Below are positions 30,283 through 40,862 of a stretch of 64,000 bases of DNA, in pieces. The notes under the pieces are model-generated. The model ran no database searches, was not told the origin of the DNA, and saw only the letters and a list, made by a program, of their open reading frames with translations. The translations under genes and the position numbers were made by a program. Origin of the DNA: CAVVDY01 sp963819645 (GTDB lineage Bacteria > Acidobacteriota > Terriglobia > Terriglobales > Acidobacteriaceae). The stretch spans positions 1-64,000 of the forward strand of contig CAWFWZ010000018.1 of NCBI GenBank assembly GCA_963819645.1. Reading direction: 5' to 3'. Numbering within the stretch: position 1 is the stretch's first letter; each line of letters begins with the position of its first letter.

Positions 30283-33200
30283 ATGTGTGGCATTCCTGCG
30301 CGCCGAGGAAGATTTTCGTTCTTCGTCCTGATCGCTTTTCTACTGATACTCAATGTCGTTGGTCATGCCGCTGAACCGAAAACCTGCGGTGCAAATGGGC
30401 CCGAGGTGCTCAAGCCCTTCGGAGATATCAAAGACAACTACATGACCGATCTGCTCGTGGTTGGTCAGTGCGATGTAACCACTGACCCCAACCAGCAGGG
30501 TCCACTCGTCTATGCATTCCATAACGTAAACATTGTGAACAACGGACAGCTCATCTTTCACGACGACTACGATATCGATTTTTATGCAGAGTCGATTCTG
30601 GTGGAGAACGGGGGCAAGCTGATCGCAATCTCGACTCAGGCTGGCTTCTTGCCGAACGTCAGCAAGCTGGAGAGCGCGTTGCCCTTCCAAAAGCGTCTGA
30701 CCTTTCACCTCTGGGGTAAGGAGGAAGATGACGGCATCGAGTGCAAGAGCGCTCCTGATCCCGCGAACGGACCCTGCGGTATTCCGAAAGATCTTTGGGA
30801 CCTCGAATTCCATCATGGCGCATGACCTCATGATGACTCCGCCGCCAGTGCCTCCTCTACCGAAGAACCAGCCATGCATGTCGATCAAGAATGACGCATA
30901 CAAGAAGTTTTTGCCAGGCAACGACTGCTTCTACCAGTACGAGATTCAGGACCAGCAAGACAGGGACGACGGGCAAGAGGCTTTCTTTGGCCACAAGGTC
31001 CTGGCCGTATCGTTTGGCGGAGCGCTTCAGCTCTTTGGTTCAAGAGGCGTGAGCTATCTGAAGCAAGGTCAGAAGTGCATGCCGGCTGAGCCTGGGAACG
31101 AATGCAATCCAGCATTCACCGGCACCAGTTGGGTCCGGCTTACACAGGTGACAGACGCAACTCACATAACCGTGAGCCGCTCAGTGGACTGGAAGAAAGG
31201 CGATCACATCGTAGTTACGGGCACAGACTATCTTCCTTCCCATTCGGAAGAAGCGGTGCTGGCCGAGGATGCGGGAGACACCGCGAAGCTTACGCTGCAA
31301 AGTCCCGGAATTGAGACCGAAAAATATAGCCATCGCGCAACCACGTACAGTCTTAAGGCCAAGGACGTGCCCGCCGATGTCGGACCACAAAAGGATCCGA
31401 ACCTGGCCGAACTCGATCGCCAGGTCGACACCCGCGCTGCCGTTGCATTGTTGACCCGGAATATCCAGGTTGTCTCCGAGGGCGAGAAGCCATCCATTCC
31501 CTTCACCGAGGAGCCGGGCAATTACTACGGCGGACACACCATGGTGCGTCAGGGCTTCCTCAGTTACCAGGTACAGGGGGTGGAGTTCTATCAGCTCGGG
31601 CAGGGAGGAAAGAAGGGTCGTTATCCGGTTCACTTTCACATGTTGCGCAAGACGGCACAGGCGGAGGGCACTACGCAGGACCCCACGCCCGAGCCGCTGA
31701 ACTATCTGAAGGACTCCTCGATCTGGGATTCCATGACGCGCTGGGTGACCTTGCATGCAACTGAGGGGATGTACCTGGCCCGCAACGTGGGATTTAAGTC
31801 CATCGGCCACGGCTATTATCTGGAAGACGCGACCGAGGTCAACAACAAGCTCTATTCGAACATCGGCGTTCTGGCGCGTGCCGCAATCATGGACACGGTA
31901 CATAATCCGCGCCAGGTACCAGGAATTCTCGCCGATAACCAGCCGGTGGGAGTGCCGAACCTTGACTACATGCCCTATCGTTCCGACTATAACCATCCGT
32001 CGGTGTTCTGGATTACTAATGGCTGGAACGATTTCGAGTACAACTTTGCAGCCGGCGCCGCCACCTGTGGCGCGTGTTACTGGTGGATCGGCTCCGGCGT
32101 CAGCGGCCCCTCGCAATACCAGACCTGGGACGGCTACGCCTCGCAACAAATTCGAAGAGACTTGCCCACCAACTACCAGCGCGCCGGAATCACGCCGCTG
32201 AAGACGTTCATCGGCAACTCGTGTGTGGCGGCGATGAATTCGTTCCAGATGAATTCGCAGACGGCTCCCTGTAACGGAATGCAGACCGAGGGCGACTCAG
32301 GGCTTGCCGCAGTGAAGTCAACCGCGCCTCCCGGACCGGTGGACTACAAGGACGGGCAGCCATTCCAGATTTATTACCCGGTCGTCACCGACCTGCATAA
32401 CCCCACCATCTGCGTTCCCGACAAAGGCACGAATGACTGTTCCGCTGATGCCACAGGAAGAAAGCCCTGCGATGGCGGAGACTATTACGGCACCTGCACC
32501 GTCACCAAGCTGGACCACTACACCACTTCGTTTAACTATGCCCAGACCAACTTTGCCGCAGTCTGGCTGCGCAAAGGTTGGGACCTGTTCAGCAACGGCG
32601 CAGTCACGGATGTGCAGACGGGCGGACTGAACTTCATCACCGGCGGCGGATACACGCGCTCAGATGTGAATCTGGGCGAATGGCTGCTGGCACGCAACAC
32701 GGTCCTGATCGGCCACACTCAGGACGGGAAAAATCCGTTTGCCTCTCCCCTGGGGCCCGTTCAACCACGACTCCAAGCTGGCCTGCGATAACACTTCCTC
32801 CCAGGCCAACAATTATTGCGCGTACGCTCATGGCGGAGTGACTTTCAATCTACCCGCCTTCCCTGGGCAGAAGCTGCTCAACATTTACGACGGGCCGTCG
32901 CACCAGGACAGCAACGCCTATCTTGACATCAACATCTCCGAACCCAACGAGTGTTCGCCGGATAATGGTGGCAGTTGTCTTTCGAGCGCGGACCCCTGGC
33001 CTGGAACATCGGCGTTTTGCAGGATAAAAGGAAGCAAGACGCTATCTCCTGCTACATCCCCAACGCCGCTATCGCGTGGAAACAACCGAACGGCTTCTAC
33101 TATCCGCCGGCGTTCCACTCGAGAAACTTGTTCTTCAACAATGTTGATATCCGGCACTTCGTGGTCGAGCCATTGTTCAAAGAGATCACCCCTGACGAGT

Positions 33201-34459
33201 ACGACCCATTTCAGCAAAATCAGCAAGCCGTCACAGGCCGCTATTGCACCTACACGCCGGATATGTTCAGCAAGAGTTTCAATCATATCGACCGGCAGAC
33301 GGTACTGAACGATGACGATGGAACGTTGACCGGTCTGCTCGGCGCCTCCACCCGCGCGATTGGAACCCGTCCCTCGCTCTCGATTAACGAAGACCCATTC
33401 TTCAACGCACCGCTTACCACTCCGGAGTGCCTGTCCGACATCAATGTGAAACCGCCCTTGCCGCTGCCTGAGGGCACACCGTTTACGGCGAGCACAAGTC
33501 CGTATGAGTGGCTGAGCACCGCCATCATTCCCGACTGCGCCGGCACGCGCTGTATCGACCCTACTGATGCCAAGTTGACCATCCGCTGGGGCAACGACTG
33601 CGGAAACTCGATGTGCCGGGGAGTGCCTTTGTACCGCGAGTACCTCACCAAAGATGAGTTGGACAATGCCAATCGACCGCAGATTCGTATGATGGGTCAG
33701 TTCGGCGGCCAGCGCAGCACGCTTTCACTCAATAATGCGAGGTATTACATCGACACCACGCAGGGCTGCACTTCCCAGGGCGGATGTCCGGAATGCGTGA
33801 AGCTGGATGATAAACATCCCGGGAATTGTCTCCAGTACGATACCTTGTGGAATCCCAGCGTTTTCCTGAAGGGACACACCTACTTCGTCTACTTCATCTA
33901 CGCTACGGACAAAACAAAACAGAAGTACGATATCTACCTTCCCAAGTCCAGTATTACGGAAGCTGATGTCAACGGCATCCAGATCGATCCCACCAACGGC
34001 TACGGCCGCAAGGACGTCGGCGGCTTTGTTACTGCCACCTACAACGATCCAATTCTGAGTGTGAACGTCGACCTGTCGAGCAAAAAAGATGTATTCACCA
34101 ACAGCAAACCTCTGTTCTGCCGGCCCAAGAGCTATTGCGAAGCCAGCGGAAATGCCTGTGTATGTACCAAGGATGCCAAGGACAAGAGTAAGTGCATGGA
34201 CTCCGACTGCGCGTGGGGGCCAAGTGATATCGATTGTCCCGGCGATCCCAATAATGTGAACCTGCAACAGTGCTTTGGCTTCCGGTTTACCATGCCGGGT
34301 GACTATGAGGCTCCGGCCAAGCCCCTGCCGCCGCCGGCAGATCTGTTTGTAGGCTATGCCGATCAGAAAGACACTATGTATTTCAGCCAAACGGTATTCA
34401 AGCTCCGGAACCCCAAGGATGCGAACGACGTTTGCACCTACCCGAAACCGCCGGAGTAG
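30283..34459 (+). CDS. Large secreted Cys-rich protein with G8-like / beta-helix region
   Basis: The product has about 1,390 residues. ATG 30283 precedes a signal peptide (FSFFVLIAFLLILNVVGHAA). The first domain resembles G8: NNGQLIFHDDYDIDFYAESILVENGGKLIA in successive strands, then HLWGKEEDDGIECK. Beta-helix-like repeats follow (GHGYYLEDATEVNNKLYSN, NVGFKSIGHGYYL). The final third has many Cys (CRPKSYCEASGNACVCTKD), suggesting disulfides in an extracytoplasmic setting. Frame breaks near 30818, 32741 and 32988 are repaired by GC or GCGC. The family recalls KIAA1199/CEMIP-like hyaluronan-binding or -depolymerising proteins; enzymatic function here is unproven. Confidence 0.7.
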
Positions 34460-34562
34460 TAAGAAAGTCCGAGGCCGATAGCAGTTGGACTGCAGGTTTC
34501 GTTGGCGAAGCTACTGAGATCGGCGCGGCTCTGCCGGGTGAGGATATAATCCCCATCACCGG

Positions 34563-37526
34563 ATGCCACTCACTCAAGGTAAGACACTAGGCCCTTATGT
34601 AGTTGAGACGTTGTTGGGCGCAGGCGGAATGGGCGAAGTTTATCTCGCGCGTGATACTCGCCTGCAGCGCACCGTAGCCATCAAGGTTCTGCCCGCCCAT
34701 CTCTCCGCGAGCCCCGAACTCCATGCCCGTTTCGTGCAGGAGGCCAAGTCTATCTCCGGCCTGCAGCACCCCAACATCTGCGTGGTTCACGACATTGGAT
34801 CGCAGGACGGCGTGGACTACATGGTCATGGAGTACCTTTCTGGCCAGACCCTCGACAAGGTCATTCCGCCGGGTGGTTTGCCCGCCAACGTTGCCACACG
34901 CTATGCGGTGCAGGTTGCAGATGCGCTTGCCCGTGCCCATGCCGCGGGTGTGGTCCATCGCGATCTCAAGCCGGCCAACATCATGGTCGACGAGAGCGGC
35001 TTGGTTAAAGTACTCGACTTCGGACTCGCCAAGCTCAACGCCTCGGCGTCCTCAATGGGCGACGGGGGAGTTACGCTTAGCGGCGCCGGTACAGCTACGG
35101 CGGCAGGAATTATCGTTGGCACGCTCGCCTACATGTCGCCAGAACAAGCGGAGGGCAAGTCCGTTGACGCGCGCAGCGACATCTTCTCGTTCGGCGCAGT
35201 CTTCTACGAGATGTTGACCGGCAAGAAGGCCTTCGATGCGGATTCCAGTGCCGCACTGCTGGCAGCCGTTATGCGAGACAATCCCACCCCGGTCAGCGAA
35301 CTCCGACGGGATGTTCCGGCCGAACTGCGCAGCATCGTCTCGCGCTGCTTAAAGAAAAATCCCGCCGACCGCTACGCGTCTGGGACAGAGCTCTCACCGG
35401 AACTGAAGCGATGCCGCGACCTGCTCTTCCCGGAGTCGGGCGCCACCCTCAGTCCTGCTCGCATCGTGCACGAAGCCAAACGGCCGCGTGTTCTGGTGCC
35501 GCTGCTTCTGCTGCTGGTCCTGATCGCGCTCGGTGCAGGCTGGCTCATCCGGCGCAATCGCGAGGTTCGCTGGGCACATGACGTGGGAGTGCCGGAAATT
35601 TCGCGGCTCTACGACGCCGGCAAGTATGGACAGGCTTTTGCTCTGGCCACGCGCGCGAAAAAAGCGATTCCCGGTGATCCCGCATTAGGCAAGCTTTGGT
35701 CAGTCATTTCTTTTCAGATCTCGATTGATAGCTCTCCCCAAGGTGCAGACGTCTTTCGTCGCGAGTACGATCAGCCGAACTCCCCATGGGAACTCGTAGG
35801 AAAGACTCCGCTGAAGAATGTTCGTCAGCCCCGCGGCATGTTCCTTTGGAAAATTGAAAAGCCCGGTTACGAAACGGTCTTGCGGACAACGCCCTCATTT
35901 GTAGGCAAGCCGTTTCCAGTTGACGGCGCCGAGAACAGTTTCGCGCTGGACGAAACTTCCAAGACCCCGACCGGCATGGTTCGCGTCTCGCCGAAGAAGT
36001 ATCCCAGGACCCTGTTCATTCCCGGTTTTGAGGGTATGCCCGAACTCGACCTTCCCGACTACTGGATCGACCGGTACGAGGTCACCAATCGCCAGTACAA
36101 AGCATTTGTTGATGCCGGAGGCTACGCTAAACCTGAGTACTGGAAGTTTGATTTTGTTCGCGACGGCAAGAAGCTGACCTGGGAAGAGGCGATGGCGCAA
36201 TTTCATGATGCCGCCGACCGTCCCGGACCGAAAGATTGGATTCAAGGCGAATATCCCAAGGGACAGGATGACTATCCCGTAGCGGGTATCAGTTGGTACG
36301 AAGCTGCCGCTTACGCCGAGTTCGCCGGCAAGAGCCTGCCAACCATCTATCACTGGAACCGTGCGGCAGGGCCATTTTCTGCGGCATTCATCGTGCCTCT
36401 CAGTAATTTTGGAAGTACCGGTGTCTCCTCAGTCGGCAGTAAACCCGGCATCGGTCCGTGGGGCACATATGACATGGCAGGCAACGTCAAGGAGTGGACT
36501 GCGACCGAGGCGGAGTCTGCCAACCGGTGGGTGCTCGGCGGGGCATGGGACGATCCGGTTTACATGTTCGTTGATCCTGACGCGCAATCGCCATGGCTGC
36601 GCGCACCCGACATCGGCTTCCGGACCGTCAAGTACATCGATTCCAACTCTGTCCCGACACAGGCTTTCGCTGCGGTGCCCTCGCCGCGCCGCGACTTTAG
36701 CAAAGTGAAACCTGTCAGCGACCAGGTCTTTGAGGCTTATCGCGGCGCTTATTCCTACGACAAAGGTCCGTTGAATGCCACGGTAGAACAGGTTACCGAC
36801 GAGGAGGATTGGAAGGTCGAGAAAATCACATATGCTGCAGCCTACGGCAACGAGCGCGCCATCTCCTACCTCTTCGTGCCTAAAAAGGGGAGGGCGCCAT
36901 ATCAAACAGTCCTGTTCTTTCCCGGTTCAAACGCACTCCTCCTGCGCAAGTTCGCGGTTTATCCCACCGCAGCCATTGACGGAATTCTTCGCAGCGGACG
37001 CGCCGTGATCTACCCGATCTACAAGAGCACCTACGAACGCGGCGATGGCTGGGAGTCCGATGTCCCTGACACTTCCAATAACTGGCGGGACCACGTGGTC
37101 ATGTGGGTGAAGGATGCCTCACGCGCCTTGGATTACGCGGATAGCCGTCCCGATCTCGACCACGCGAAGATTGCCTATTACGGCTACAGTTGGGGCGCGG
37201 TGATGGGCGCTATTATTCCCGCGGTTGATCAGCGCATCAAGGTGAATGTGCTCGCGCTCGGCGGAATGGAGTACAGCCAGTCGTTGCCCGAGGCCGACAA
37301 GATCAACTTTCTGCCGCGGGTAAAGCAGCCGACGCTGATGCTCAACGGCCACTACGACTTCTTCTTCCCGGTCGACTCCACACAGATGCCGTTCTATAAC
37401 CTGCTGGGTCCTAAGAAGGACCAGAAAAAACGGGTTCAATACGAAACCGGACACAACATACCGCGCAACGAACTGATTAAGGAAACCCTGAACTGGTTCG
37501 ACCTGTGGCTGGGGCCCGTGCAATAA
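34563..37526 (+). CDS. Ser/Thr protein kinase fused to PEGA, FGE-sulfatase and alpha/beta-hydrolase domains
   Basis: The 987-residue protein has an intact frame. The kinase (residues 11-275) has GAGGMGEVY, the Lys in VAIKVLP, HRDLKPAN (His at 132) and DFG at 152. A single membrane helix lies at about 310-330 (LVPLLLLLVLIALGAGWLI). A PEGA-like domain follows (DSSPQGADVF... at about 385-440), then a formylglycine-generating-enzyme domain (YWIDRYEVTNRQYKAF, YDMAGNVKEW). The C-terminal hydrolase has its nucleophile Ser in GYSWG at about 876. Kinase-FGE fusions are common in Acidobacteriota; the added hydrolase makes a signalling-enzymatic chimera. Confidence 0.9.
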   Translation: MPLTQGKTLGPYVVETLLGAGGMGEVYLARDTRLQRTVAIKVLPAHLSASPELHARFVQEAKSISGLQHPNICVVHDIGSQDGVDYMVMEYLSGQTLDKVIPPGGLPANVATRYAVQVADALARAHAAGVVHRDLKPANIMVDESGLVKVLDFGLAKLNASASSMGDGGVTLSGAGTATAAGIIVGTLAYMSPEQAEGKSVDARSDIFSFGAVFYEMLTGKKAFDADSSAALLAAVMRDNPTPVSELRRDVPAELRSIVSRCLKKNPADRYASGTELSPELKRCRDLLFPESGATLSPARIVHEAKRPRVLVPLLLLLVLIALGAGWLIRRNREVRWAHDVGVPEISRLYDAGKYGQAFALATRAKKAIPGDPALGKLWSVISFQISIDSSPQGADVFRREYDQPNSPWELVGKTPLKNVRQPRGMFLWKIEKPGYETVLRTTPSFVGKPFPVDGAENSFALDETSKTPTGMVRVSPKKYPRTLFIPGFEGMPELDLPDYWIDRYEVTNRQYKAFVDAGGYAKPEYWKFDFVRDGKKLTWEEAMAQFHDAADRPGPKDWIQGEYPKGQDDYPVAGISWYEAAAYAEFAGKSLPTIYHWNRAAGPFSAAFIVPLSNFGSTGVSSVGSKPGIGPWGTYDMAGNVKEWTATEAESANRWVLGGAWDDPVYMFVDPDAQSPWLRAPDIGFRTVKYIDSNSVPTQAFAAVPSPRRDFSKVKPVSDQVFEAYRGAYSYDKGPLNATVEQVTDEEDWKVEKITYAAAYGNERAISYLFVPKKGRAPYQTVLFFPGSNALLLRKFAVYPTAAIDGILRSGRAVIYPIYKSTYERGDGWESDVPDTSNNWRDHVVMWVKDASRALDYADSRPDLDHAKIAYYGYSWGAVMGAIIPAVDQRIKVNVLALGGMEYSQSLPEADKINFLPRVKQPTLMLNGHYDFFFPVDSTQMPFYNLLGPKKDQKKRVQYETGHNIPRNELIKETLNWFDLWLGPVQ

Positions 37527-37546
37527 ACGGCGCGCGCCGCTCGACC

Positions 37547-37922
37547 TTACGGCGCCATCAAGCTGTAGGAGACGATCTTCCATTGGCCATTCTCTTTTGC
37601 CCAGAGAAAAGCCAACGAGGCAGGATGGTCGCCCGGTGCTCGCAGCGCAAAAAGCATTGCGTAGTAGTTGCCGTAGATCTTCGCTGACGACTCAGCTGCC
37701 GGATCAGGTGTCGCCGCTGGCTTTCGGCATGTGAACCTATGTCGAAGTCGAGGCGATTGCTTTGAGCCGCGACATTCCCACAGCGCTACGCTGGGTCGCC
37801 AATCCAATCGTGCACCGCGTCTCAAGGAACTCCATGCTTGTCTCCTTGCAACAGATGAAGGAGGCAGTCCTTTTGACCGAAGATGCGGCGCGAGGTACCA
37901 ATTTACCCACGACTGCACACAA
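37547..37922 (-). pseudogene. Gene remnant with a C-terminal NTF2-like piece
   Basis: The minus strand near 37547-37700 reads like a genuine protein end (SAKIYGNYYAMLFALRAPGD followed by PASLAFLWAKENGQWKIVSY), while upstream residues in two other frames (to 37922) give no continuous protein. Unlike the other breaks in this window, one GC insertion does not give a convincing join. It ends immediately before the tRNA-like repeat at 37949, so truncation by element insertion is a reasonable inference. Confidence 0.4.
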
Positions 37923-37948
37923 TGGCTCGCGAGGTAAATCAGACTAGG

Positions 37949-37972
37949 TGGCGGAGGGAGAGGGATTCGAAC
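37949..37972. repeat. 24-base duplicate of tRNA-Ser 3' end (putative att remnant)
   Basis: Bases 37949-37972 are identical to 38061-38084, which encode the CCA end, acceptor strand and T-arm side of the neighbouring tRNA-Ser. The rest of the tRNA is absent here. Such 3'-end duplications are typical products of site-specific integration in a tRNA gene. The 88 bases between the copies have no gene. Confidence 0.75.
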
Positions 37973-38060
37973 TTGAGCCGTATTGCGGGCGTCCGAGCCC
38001 GCAGGCGAAATCCCGAACCTGGTGAGGGACCTCTTGGGCAATAGGAACTTGTTAAGAAAC

Positions 38061-38150
38061 TGGCGGAGGGAGAGGGATTCGAACCCCCGGTACGGTTTCC
38101 CGTACAGCGGTTTTCAAGACCGCCTGTTTCAACCGCTCACACATCCCTCC
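38061..38150 (-). tRNA. tRNA-Ser (anticodon UGA)
   Basis: On the minus strand the gene starts GGAGGGATGTGTGAGCGGTT and ends with an encoded CCA. The seven-base acceptor stem pairs GGAGGGA with TCCCTCC. The anticodon loop CTTGAAA gives UGA. A long variable arm (TGTACGGGAAACCGTACC) is the class II serine feature, and the T-loop is GTTCGAATC. At 90 bases it is complete. It lies 28 bases downstream of the integrase gene on the same strand. Confidence 0.95.
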
Positions 38151-38178
38151 GCGGTTGATAAGTCATTTACTTACATCA

Positions 38179-39345
38179 TTATACTGTGCCCGCGAGCAGT
38201 CGTTGGCTGCCCTCGGGTGCATGTTTGGTGCATATTAGCGATTCCAGCGTCTTCATCGCCGCCAAACTGCGGTCGTCAACGCCAGTGCGCTTGATGTACG
38301 ACTGCCTGGTCACTGACACGTCGCTGTGACGCAAGATTCCCTGGATCACGATGTCGGATACCCCAAGGGCGTGCAAGTTGGTAGCGAGTCCGCGACGGAA
38401 CGCGTGCCAACCGTGCCACTCCATGCCTAACTCTTGCAGCCTCGGCTTGATCACCTCGCGCGCAATGTACTCGACCGAGACAGGACCTCCCAGCATCGAC
38501 TCGAACAGGAACGATTTCGGTCCAAACTGCAAGAGATACTGCTCAATCATTTTCGCGAGCGGGACAATCACTGGAACCGCTCCTGCCCCGTGCTTTCCCT
38601 TTGGTGCTCCGATGTGTTTTCTCCAGACGCTACGTCGCACTATGAGTATGTGACCGTCATAATCTTCCAGTTTGATACCACGCAGCTCGCCCCGCCGAAG
38701 TCCGGTGAAACCGGCAACTGCCACGATGGTTCGCGCAGGTTCCGGCAAGACCGCCAGCATCCGTACGATTTCCTCGAGGCTGTAGGCGTAGGTGTCTTCA
38801 GAACCACGTCCTTCAGGAACGCAAACCTCCCGAACCGGATTGGGAGGATTGAGAGTTCCGATCCGAATCGCGTATCGAAAGACGCCGCTAAGCAAGTGCT
38901 TCACGTGCTTAAGCGTCGTGGTAGTCAAATCGTTCTTCGCCCTGATAGAGTTCAGCATCTGTTCCACGTCAACCGTCCGGTAGTCTCGCAACGCCCGGTC
39001 AGAACGAGGTTCAAGATATCGCTTCCACATCTTGCGATATCCATTGCATGTCGAGGGGCGCTTCTGCTTCTCTGCGAATGGCAAGTAGAAATCCTCGACA
39101 AACCGCTTCAGGGTCATCCCACTGGAAGCCGTGATTGTTCCGCTGTTCAGAGGCTTGAGGAACTCGTCCGCAAGCGACTGCGCAGCCTTTTTTGTCCGAT
39201 AAGGGCCTTCTGCCTCGGCAAGCACTCGCGAGCGTTGTGGGTGCCGAATCGTCCCGTCCGGCTCTTGCACAATGTCGTAGTACCGCAAACACCAGCTCTT
39301 GCCCTTCCGGTATAGATAACCAGATTGGTGGGTCCGTCCCATCAC
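38179..39345 (-). CDS. int: Tyrosine recombinase (integrase)
   Basis: The 388-residue protein has the phage/ICE integrase layout: an arm-binding N-terminal region (SGYLYRKGKSWCLRYYD), a SAM-like core-binding domain (about 75-165), and the catalytic domain with Arg in GFTGLRRGEL (about 217), the HxxR of HAFR (His 314, Arg 317), His 340 in LRHSD and nucleophile Tyr 350 in QSYIKR. The C-terminus lies 28 bases from the tRNA-Ser gene, its likely target. It overlaps the excisionase-like gene at its start (ATGTGATG). Confidence 0.92.
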   Translation of the reverse strand: MMGRTHQSGYLYRKGKSWCLRYYDIVQEPDGTIRHPQRSRVLAEAEGPYRTKKAAQSLADEFLKPLNSGTITASSGMTLKRFVEDFYLPFAEKQKRPSTCNGYRKMWKRYLEPRSDRALRDYRTVDVEQMLNSIRAKNDLTTTTLKHVKHLLSGVFRYAIRIGTLNPPNPVREVCVPEGRGSEDTYAYSLEEIVRMLAVLPEPARTIVAVAGFTGLRRGELRGIKLEDYDGHILIVRRSVWRKHIGAPKGKHGAGAVPVIVPLAKMIEQYLLQFGPKSFLFESMLGGPVSVEYIAREVIKPRLQELGMEWHGWHAFRRGLATNLHALGVSDIVIQGILRHSDVSVTRQSYIKRTGVDDRSLAAMKTLESLICTKHAPEGSQRLLAGTV

Positions 39346-39626
39346 ATCTTCTCCTTGGGTTGGACCCGCACTCTGTCGCTGTTGCTATCGCCCACTATAC
39401 GCCTCTGGGCCCATGCTTCCAGTTCCGGGCTGCCCCAACGGAAACGCACATATTTCCCAAAACGCACATGTGGCAGCGGATCGTCAGTCCGGCTCCGCAC
39501 CCGTTCCCGCACCCAGGTTTCAGGAACCCTCCAGAGGGTTGCGAGCTGCTTGCAATCTATGAACTCATACCGTGCTTTCAATTCCCGAGCGTTCACCGTG
39601 GCCTCGACATCGATCATTGAAGACAT
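39342..39626 (-). CDS. Excisionase-like small DNA-binding protein
   Basis: The product has about 94 residues. The ATG at 39626 has AGGAG 7 bases upstream. The segment CKQLATLWRVPETWVRERVR followed by LPHVRFGKYVRFRWGSPELE is the MerR-like winged-helix pattern of excisionases and recombination directionality factors. It is immediately upstream of and overlaps the integrase gene. It is inferred to direct excision of the element and perhaps regulate int. Confidence 0.75.
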   Translation of the reverse strand: MSSMIDVEATVNARELKARYEFIDCKQLATLWRVPETWVRERVRSRTDDPLPHVRFGKYVRFRWGSPELEAWAQRRIVGDSNSDRVRVQPKEKM

Positions 39627-40226
39627 TGCACACTCCTGGCTCAACCTGTTCGGAAATCCGTCGCTCACCGATGTGCTTTTCACATTCGGCGACTGGCTCA
39701 CTTACATTTGCGCGGCGACTCGAATGCTCAGCTCAGCCTGGTCTGCTTCATCGAGCAGCAGAGAGGGTTGCAGGGCGAGAGGGCTTCGAGTTCGAAAGAG
39801 TGTTTACGAATGCGAGAGCTCGCGGGGAAGGGTTTCCTATCAACCCTTCCCTCTAGGAGCCAGGTGGGCCAACTCGGTCCACGCGATGTAGCTGCAGTCG
39901 ATACCTGCAGAGCATTTCTTTGAACAAGATTGAACGGGAAATGTGTCGTGCAGCGGAGTCGTAATGCGACGTGAGCGTAGGTGCCCACGGGACAGGCCGA
40001 AAGCTGCGTCACGTTGCAGCCGCCGGAGGAAGAATCGGGATCACGGTACTTCATGATCACCAACTCCTGTGCGCAACACTTAAAACGATTTTGGGTTCCA
40101 ACGCAAGAGAAAAGTTGCAGTGAAGCGAAACTTTCGAGAGTTGCTGGATTCCGAGTCTCTGGATGCGTTGTTTCGGCCCTTTCTATTTGCCAAGCCCGCC
40201 GCTTCTGTCGTAACGTGCCCTTCGCA
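39627..40226. other. 600-base stretch without a convincing gene
   Basis: Overlapping short ORFs on both strands have atypical composition and none resembles a protein family. A 10-bp perfect inverted repeat with a 7-base loop (39825-39851, GGGAAGGGTT/AACCCTTCCC) is present without a T-run. The divergent layout (int/xis to the left, accessory genes to the right) suggests that element promoters lie here, but no clear -35/-10 pair was identified. Confidence 0.5.
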
Positions 40227-40796
40227 ATGAGTAGTCGAGAAGTTAACAGTAGGGCAATTCAACGACGCCAATCGCCACAGCGAACAGTTCTCGCCGGCAA
40301 TGCATGGAGTCGACCAGAACCCCAGGCACAGTATTCCTGCCCAACCTGCGGAAGCGAAAACACCCAGCGGCTGTCTACGGCGTATATGGCGGGCGTCTCG
40401 CAATTTTCTGCCACAACAAGCGGATTCGGATGGGCAGGAGGACCCGCCGGGGGGAGCGGCTGGACCACTGGCACATGCCAAACGACACTTTCCCAGATTT
40501 CTGCCCCTCCCCGCAAACGAAGCTACAGGGCAGGTCTGCTGTTGCTGTTCTTCGGTCCGGTCATCGGAGCATTGCCGTTCGCCGTCCTGGAACACCTTAA
40601 CGGCAAAGCCCAGATTCACGAGGTTCTCGCCGCGATATCAGTGATAATGCTGGAGCTCTGTGCAGTTGTTTTCCTCGGACGAGCTGCCGCTTACAACAGA
40701 TCTACGTGGCCCGAGAGTTATCGGGAGTGGCAGATCACTTGGATCTGCCTTAGATGCACACAGATATTCCTGCCTGTAACGAGCCGGCGTGAATAG
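40227..40796 (+). CDS. Zinc-ribbon membrane protein (unknown)
   Basis: The product has about 189 residues from ATG 40227. A CPTCGSENTQRLS zinc ribbon half is paired with a distal ICLRC near the C-terminus; in between are a Gly/Thr/Ser-rich stretch (FGWAGGPAGGSGWTTGT) and two transmembrane helices (AGLLLLFFGPVIGALPF and EVLAAISVIMLELCAVVFLG). The two CxxC motifs at opposite ends could form one zinc site on the cytoplasmic face. It is the first accessory gene after the integration module; function unknown. Confidence 0.55.
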   Translation: MSSREVNSRAIQRRQSPQRTVLAGNAWSRPEPQAQYSCPTCGSENTQRLSTAYMAGVSQFSATTSGFGWAGGPAGGSGWTTGTCQTTLSQISAPPRKRSYRAGLLLLFFGPVIGALPFAVLEHLNGKAQIHEVLAAISVIMLELCAVVFLGRAAAYNRSTWPESYREWQITWICLRCTQIFLPVTSRRE

Positions 40797-40862
40797 GTCA
40801 ACTTGGTCAGCTTTGTCGGTGTCGTGTGCTCGTCAATAAATACCGGCCCGAGGTGAGAGACA

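Noticed and set aside
37949..37972. A second tRNA gene
   Set aside because: Only the 3'-end 24 bases match; anticodon and D arms are missing.
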